From Pelodera strongyloides (Eukaryota; Nematoda; Chromadorea; Rhabditida; Rhabditidae): DNA of 64,000 bases. The stretch lies in the NCBI GenBank assembly GCA_036852015.1, contig JAANDG010000583.1, forward strand, positions 26,404 to 90,403, written 5' to 3'. The translations under genes were made by a program, and so were the position numbers. This document shows, piece after piece, positions 57,515 through 64,000 of this stretch. Every line of letters starts with the position of its first letter. Positions within the stretch are counted from its first letter, which is position 1. The notes under the pieces are model-generated. The model had not been told where the DNA came from and searched no databases. It saw only the letters and a program-made list of their open reading frames with translations.

Positions 57515-60191
57515 TTAGAAATCGTCCATTCCCATGCCCATGGGACCGCCCATTCCTCCCTTCTTCTGTTGGCCCTCGTGCCAGGCCTTACGGATATTTC
57601 TGGAAAAGAGAAATCATGAAAATTCGAATATAGGAAACCATTCACGGAAAGCAATTCCGCCATAAAAAAAACCATGGAACCGTGAATCAGACACTATATC
57701 CCGATCACCACGCATAAATTACCGAACAAGAAATAAGAAGCAAATCTGATACTTGAAAAAAAACACATTGTGCTTCTCACCGCTTCATTTCATCGTCTCC
57801 TTCGTCGTACATCTGCTTCATCATATCCATCAAAGCGGCCTGGGGATCACTCTTGTCGTCCACCTTTGGAGCTCTAGAAACAGGAGGACAATTCAAAGGT
57901 TAGAGTGACACACGGAACCTTACCTACCACATTCAATGGCCACTTCCTTCATGCCACGGCCATGTACCTTCCTTTCTCTATTTTAATGAACTTGACAATA
58001 AGTGAACTTTGAGGATTGCGAATTGCGACCAATTCGAGTAAAAACACGGTGCTCACATGTTTATATTTAAAAATTGAAGAAAAATTGCAACCTATTGGTC
58101 AAGTTACTCCATGGTGGATTTCCAAAGTATCCAATGCAAGATTTAACCAACAGCAAACGTTCTGTCAAAAAAAAACTGAAGATTCAAATTGCCGCTCACT
58201 TCTTTTCCTTGGCCTGATGTTCCACTTTTGTGAGCACGTCCCAGTGCTCCGACTCCTTTACTTTACGCAACATGACCACCATCGAGTCGGTCTTTTGCTG
58301 AAACAGCCACACGTTCAACGGGCTTCAAAGTTCGAACCACAAAATATCAAATGGTTTACTGTATCGTAAAGCACACCTTTTTTGAACCTCGACACACAAA
58401 CCGGTGGAACAAGCAGTGCGTGTGAAAGTACTCTATCATCTATGTATATGTCCACCTACCTTAACTTGCGAGTTTTCAATGTTGATATCGTGCAACAAAT
58501 CCTTCATTTCCATCGAATGATTCTTTCCGTTCACATCTTGAACCAACAGGGAAAAAGAACTAAAATGCAAACACACTTTACCAGCAAATACATCTCGGCA
58601 GATGTACACAAGAGTAGCAGCTTCATTCTCGTAATTCAAGGTTGCGCATTGTTTGTTGTGCTGTGTTTCGCTTGACCGGAAAACTGTGAAAAACTACTGC
58701 TTTTTTCTCCCACATGGAATCAACAGATAAAAAAAGTAAAGAATTTCTCAGACTTCGGCCCATTTCGAAGGCGCCCTTTTGTATTAAATAAGGGTAGATA
58801 AACATGTGCAAGAGTAGACAACTGACTTGTGCGTAAATTGAGACTGTACATTTTCCGCTGGGACTTTATGCACTCCATCGACTGAAACGTACAACTTGAC
58901 AAATTTGTCACTCTGATCCCAGCCTAGAAACAAGGGAAGGAATGAGAAAATCATCATAACCCTGTAAAAAAAGTCAATATTTGCATTGATGTGTCCGTGA
59001 TTTACAGAGGTAAATCCGGCGAAAAAGAGCGTACCCATACACAAACTGTAACTCTATCTTCATCAAATGATCGACCTTTCTTTTTTGATCATGTGTCGTG
59101 TACATTTTATATAAGTTTTTCTCCTATTTGAAATTTGAGGCGTAAATATATGCATGTTTCAACAGTGACATAAGTAGGCAAACATTTTTGACTACTACTA
59201 GCGAAGACACATTTGGAACCACATGGCAAATGATAATTCTACACAGGGTAGAAGCAGGAAGCTATAATAGAAAGAACCCTACCGTAGTTTGTAATCTTAA
59301 CAGTGGGTAATGCTGACGAGGGATTCGCTGCTGCTGCCGCCTTTCTAGCAGCCGTTTCCTGGCGAACCTTCGCAACTCTAGCAACCTGAAAAACAATGAT
59401 AAAAAAATATTTATTTTAGATGAGCGGCGCCGGGGCCTGAATACTAACTGCGCCTACGAAAATGACCAATAACAATTGGGGGCCCGTTTTTGAAATTAGA
59501 TGGTCACAAAAAGAGTGCACGAATAGTTAGACGTAATTAACCCTCGTGTGACAGAATCGCCCCGCAGGTCCTTCCTTATACAATGCAATACACTGCAATA
59601 TTCTACCACAATATCTGATTGCTATTCAATGGCCGGTTCGGCATCTCAATAGAGGCCACATAATTTGGATGCTAGAGGGCGATAGTTACTCAGGCTAAGA
59701 AAGTGAATTAGCGACCGTATGCTCGTAAGGTAAGTCACCTCCCAAGCGTACAATCGTAGGTCACATCCGTTAGTGTGCTAGGTATGTGCGAACACGGATA
59801 AAACGGGGAAGCCCACGCAGTGTGAACCCTGCTAGCGCGGGCAACTGGCAATCTTTTGCCCGCGCCCAGTGGAGTGGAAGTAAAACTATACAAGAAAACA
59901 TTGTCATGGCTAATGAACCCTAAAACACACCTCGTCAATATTCTTCTGAATGTCGTTGGCTAGACCATCCAGTCGTGTTTTGACGGAGGTCCGTTCTGTC
60001 AGGCCACTCAATCGATGCAGCTCCTCAACATCCAGTCGAAGCTAGAAACACAAATTAAAAATACTGATTCGGACTCCGGAACAACTTTTTCACAACTTCA
60101 AGACGACTTCTACGTTTGCCACAGCGTCGAAGTATGTATTTTATAAAAGCCAAATCTTTCAAAAAAAACCTACTTCATCGATAGAAACCAT
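57515..60191 (-). CDS. cacybp: CacyBP/SIP homologue (Siah-interacting, CS and SGS domains)
   Basis: CacyBP is an adaptor linking SIAH-type E3 ligases with Skp1 and binding S100 proteins in mammals. Eight minus-strand exons (60191-60174, 60041-59931, 59385-59283, 58923-58827, 58559-58460, 58297-58200, 57873-57781, 57599-57515) sum to 705 nt, 234 residues (human 228), all phases matching. Exon 1 encodes only MVSIDE. Exon 2 gives the helical N-terminal hairpin ([18 protein letters not shown]). The CS (p23-like) domain starts at [15 protein letters not shown] and has VPAENVQ, as in the human protein. The SGS-like end has [18 protein letters not shown], which lines up with YEDGDDDMKRTINKAW. The C-terminus [14 protein letters not shown] is Gly/Met-rich, unlike the mammalian tail. 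An acceptor TTTTCAG lies 19 bp upstream of the ATG. Confidence 0.93.
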
Positions 60192-61953
60192 CGTTGAGGA
60201 TTACAGTAACCTGAAAACAGAATTCCCTAGTAGAACGGGACTTGGATTTCACCTCTCTCCCAAGAAGGTAACCTCATTCAGTTTAACTAAACAGAGGTAC
60301 GTGTAAACCAGAAATAACAAGTGTGTTCGACTGTACGACGATCATACATAAATGCATAATAAAAAAATACTCTTTATTATTGCAAAGCGGCAAAGAGAAA
60401 AAGAATCATCAATCCGGGACAACTTAAATCAACATGTAAAAAAAACTGAAAAAAAGTGAATCAATATAAGGAATTTAGTGGCCAAGCTGATGGTTTCAAC
60501 AATTCAAACAAGTTGCAGATTCTAATGTAGTGCAAGTTAACGTCCCAGCATTACCAGCAGTAAAGCATTACGGCATTGAGATAACGCTTCAAATAACGGT
60601 GTTCGGTGACCAAACTAACTAGAGTTGAAACCACCAATCAAGGCCGAACAGCATTTTAACCCGAGATTATAATCAGTGACCCACTGTCACTGAAGTCGAT
60701 GAAGCACTACAACAAGTAAGTCACATAATACATACCACTACAGATTCTCGAGAATAGCTAGGAGTAAAACTGTTCGTCCACACAGAAAAATAATTTCCCG
60801 AGAATCTGTAAAGGTTACAGTAACAACGCGTGGCTTGCATCGGTCTACACAAGAAAATATTGAATATTAAACGAGCGGCTAGAAAAGATTGGTTAATTAT
60901 ACACAGACGATACATAAATACAGTACCTAAAAGCGATCAACAGAAGAAAACGTTTACATAAAAATAATGCTTAAAGAACAGAAAAAGCCGAAAACATTAT
61001 TATACTCAACGGGATCGGGAGACTAAAGTAATAAGAAAACGTGTATACGAAAAGAATTATATATAGCTCTTCTAAATTGAAAAGATAAAGTTATAGGTGG
61101 AGGAATAAGTAATAAGTTGTAAATTACAAAATAGTACAAAAAGAATAAGTGAAAGTGATGTTAAATAAACTTTCAGTAAATCACAGAGATGCATAGGAAC
61201 AGTTAAATTAATATTTACATAAAAATGGTCTAAAGGTAAAACAAAAAACATAGTTGAATGGCAAGAGGTACAATCAAGTGTTTAATCTCAAAAATAAAAA
61301 AATTCGTGATAAGCACTAGAAGTGAGCAGTAGCGGAAAAAAGCACACATTTTTGAGGACTGGAGAAAGCATATCGTTTTCATTTGAACAATAAAAACAAG
61401 CCCACGGCTAAATAAGGAGAATTGTCGCAGTGCATAACTTAGATGCAATGAACAGATTCTATAAGTTGAGGTTGTTAAATTAAGCGAAATAAAAAAAGGT
61501 AAAAGGTAAAATGATCAACACATCACCGCGTATTGTTCCAGTCGTTCAAATTAGAAGCTGACGTTAAAAGGCCTTTCAACAAAAAACCGACGACCTAAAC
61601 ACATAACGATCACGAACACTGAGAATCAAAAGCGTTAGCTTTAGATCTACACAGCCCGTTTAACGTATTAACTTTTAATGCATTAACTTTAAACGGGACC
61701 TGTACTCCTGTATAAAACTATTCACATTAGGTCTATCCGCCCTTTTGAATGGTATCACTAAAGATATGTGTCCTTAAAAATAACAACCTGCCCCTATATC
61801 TTACGCTCCAATTAGAAGAGGAGGAAATACATAGAAAGCGGACAACTGTACGTAGCATTAGCATCTACTCCGTCAGTCTAGCCCTCTTCAAATTCCGTTG
61901 AAACATCCCCACTAGAACAATTCAAAAAAATCATAATCAACAAACGAACCCAA
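60192..61953. other. Spacer between CacyBP and Rap2 genes, both minus strand
   Basis: AT-rich, about 1.76 kb, with no recognised coding exon or MITE. It should contain the promoter of the CacyBP gene and the 3' UTR of Rap2. It is far longer than the ~100 bp typical of nematode operon spacing, so an operon is unlikely. Confidence 0.55.
60211..60219 (-). promoter_or_regulatory. Candidate trans-splice acceptor of the CacyBP gene
   Basis: The minus strand reads CTGTTTTCAG followed by a 19-nt leader to the ATG, with no upstream in-frame coding. This could receive a spliced leader or be the 3' end of a 5'-UTR intron. Confidence 0.5.
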
Positions 61954-63540
61954 TTATGAAATAGCGCAGCATCCTTTGTCATTCCTCGCTTTGCTCTGCA
62001 CATAATTCATTTCCCTCACAATTTCTGCGAATGTCACATTGACGTTGTGAGCCTGTTTGGCAGAACACTCAGTGAATGGACACGACCAAAACTCGGACAA
62101 AGCAATGCCCTCGTCCGTTCGCACCTGCAATTGACACGAAAATATTCATGGGAAATTAAAAGACATAAAATAATGGATACCACCTAAGTGTAGTCAATTT
62201 ATACATAAGATTCGAACAAACTAACTATTAGCAAAAAAATAGATGTCGGGGAAAGTGGCTAAACAGTATACTAAGACTTTTATCGAAACTGATCATGTTC
62301 TCAAAAAAAGAAGTTCAGAACTACATTGTTAATCTGGGTGGATACTACACAAAGGCGACATAGAGTGTAAATAAACAGACATCACTTCTTTTTTTTTAAC
62401 AATTCACGAATTCAGGCGAAGATAATATATAACAGCTTCAACTAGTAAACTTAAAACTGTTAAAAACAAGAGCGAATATATGAATACAAATAAGGAACAA
62501 ACTTGTCGCTGGTGAGCCAGATCGCACTTATTTCCAACCAGAAGAATCGGCACTTGTTCGGTTCCCTGAAAAATATTCACGAATGAGTTTATATTGTCAG
62601 TAGCCACGTATTTGATTTCATTGTCTGCTGGAGTTATAAATTTCCCTTAATTACTACACAAATAATCGTCGGAGGATGAATCACACACTGCGAAAGCTCG
62701 TTTAATCCACAAAAAATACTTAAGTAAAAGAAAAAAAACAATAAAAACTCACCTTAACACGGACTATTTGTTCCCGCATTGTCTTAATGTCGTGGAATGT
62801 TTGCTGACTCGTTATTGAATAAACTACCACGAAACCCTGAAAATGATATTGTGTAAGTTTAGACCGGTAACCAATCTAAATGAGAATTCAGCTTCAGCAC
62901 CAAATTATGCAAGGTTTCCGAGTTCCGAGCCTCAAGTGGCCGGAGCATACTAATGAAATGAAATAGTAAATAAATTAATAAAACAAGCCCAGATTTTTCG
63001 GGACACAACACACCTGTGTGTTCTTTTTTAGAACCACACTTGCTAACGCATTTTCAGAAACTTTTGCGCAAAAAAAACTATCAGAAGTACCAACCTGTCC
63101 ATTTTTAATGTACAAATCCCTCATCGATGCAAATTGTTCTGTTCCGGCAGTGTCCAGAATTTCAAGAACACACGGTTGGCCATCAACCTGAAAAAAAAAT
63201 AGTAGTACAAATTAGTGAGAAGAACGACAAACAAAGGTTTAAAAATTTAAAAAGAGTTACGCCTACAGTTACGCGTCGTAAATATTCATCCTTTCTTGAT
63301 TTTACTACTTAATTCACACATATACAATCAATCAGCGTGGATAAGAAAAATAGTTCAGCTTCCACAGCGTTCGGAATACGGAATTACTTTCACTAATAAA
63401 GGTACCTCAATTTCCTTTCGGTAGAAATCCTCAATCGTCGGGTCATACTTCTCAATAAATGTGCCGGATACAAATTGAACTGTGAGTGCAGATTTACCCA
63501 CTCCGCCCGACCCAAGCACCACCACTTTGAACTCACGCAT
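61954..63540 (-). CDS. rap-2: Rap2-type small GTPase
   Basis: Ras-family switch acting at membranes in cell polarity and neuronal signalling. Five minus-strand exons (63540-63406, 63187-63095, 62836-62753, 62565-62503, 62124-61954) give 181 residues with all phases matching. Motifs: P-loop GSGGVGKS (10-17), switch [10 protein letters not shown] (32-40), DTAGTEQF with the Rap-diagnostic Thr61, NKCD (116-119) and ECSAK (144-148). The C-terminal CAAX is CAIS with an adjacent Cys, suggesting farnesylation plus palmitoylation as in mammalian Rap2. Phe39 (Ser in Rap1) places it with Rap2, and [17 protein letters not shown] is very close to C. elegans rap-2 as I remember it. All catalytic and effector residues are intact. 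An acceptor TTTCAG ends 2 bp before the ATG. Confidence 0.96.
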
Positions 63541-63550
63541 ACCTGAAATG
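63541..63550 (-). promoter_or_regulatory. Candidate trans-splice acceptor of rap-2
   Basis: The minus strand reads TGACATTTCAG|GT|ATG. The acceptor is 2 nt from the start codon, which is typical of SL1 trans-spliced nematode genes. Confidence 0.6.
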
Positions 63551-64000
63551 ACATTCACGTAAACTTTTGTGATTAATACGATAAAACACAAAGATACGAA
63601 TATTATGTACACAAATCGGGAACGATTTACGAAAAAGGAGAAACTACAAACTACAAAATGGCAGTCCAGAACCAGAACCCCAATCTCCAATCTTTTCGGT
63701 ACTACGGCACATAGTACCATACCGTTTACCAATACCATTTCATTTCCACCAAAAAAAGGACTAAAAGGAGGACAAGAAAAAGTCAGTAACAAACCCAACC
63801 GCTCGATAAACGAAATGGAAATCTAAATAAAGCCCTCCACAAATCACATGACAATGAGGGAAAATCTCTTAATAATCGAAAACAAAATAAATTGATTATG
63901 AATCAACAGAGACGAGACACAGGGAAAGCCAAACTATGCAAACAAGGCATATCAATTAATGTTTTTCATATCAATGAATATCAATGAGTGACAGAACCAA
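63551..64000. other. Upstream flank of rap-2
   Basis: This should include the promoter or outron of rap-2. I see no conserved site or further gene; open frames here are antisense or chance. Confidence 0.5.

Noticed and set aside
60192..61953. CacyBP and rap-2 as a nematode operon
   Set aside because: They are on the same strand in the order rap-2 then CacyBP, but the 1.76-kb spacing is far beyond the usual ~100-bp intercistronic distance.
1..64000. CRISPR arrays or prokaryotic operons
   Set aside because: Direct repeats here are MITE arms, minisatellites or simple repeats, with no regular spacer structure. The genes are spliced and eukaryotic.

Overview
This window is eukaryotic nuclear DNA, almost certainly from a rhabditid-type nematode. 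Coding regions are cut into short exons with a strong TTTCAG-type 3' splice consensus. There is a nematode-type 7TM chemoreceptor, a Rap2-type GTPase with an acceptor two bases before its start codon (compatible with spliced-leader trans-splicing), and a short interstitial run of TTAGGC, the common nematode telomere repeat. I do not recognise the species. Exon models were built by hand from splice signals, reading phase and protein resemblance; no search was run.

Left half, plus strand. A divergent M13 (neprilysin-type) peptidase ends at 3216. After a repeat-bearing gap comes the main gene, 7331-27673: about 52 exons whose phases join into one reading frame of roughly 2,360 codons. Its first ~1,900 residues look disordered and carry recurring short acidic motifs and a triplicated exon. 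Its last ~450 residues are a 1-aminocyclopropane-1-carboxylate-synthase-like (ACCS-like) PLP aminotransferase with its key residues intact.

Middle and right half, minus strand. A class-gamma-like serpentine receptor (30254-32530) is followed by about 8 kb of mobile-element debris. Next come two paralogous small proteins (131 and 143 aa) with a W-G-M/WWACD signature, at 41011-42830 and 47062-49964, separated by an internally deleted Gypsy-type LTR element (43381-46054). Then follow an unrecognised Pro-rich protein (52927-55136, with possible extra 5' exons), a CacyBP/SIP homologue (57515-60191) and a Rap2 orthologue (61954-63540).

The repeats are the other main theme. At least six families of short, largely palindromic non-autonomous elements all end in TTAA-AG...CT-TTAA. 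Some sit in introns close to splice sites, and in two places neighbouring elements share a single TTAA. No transposase gene for them is visible here.
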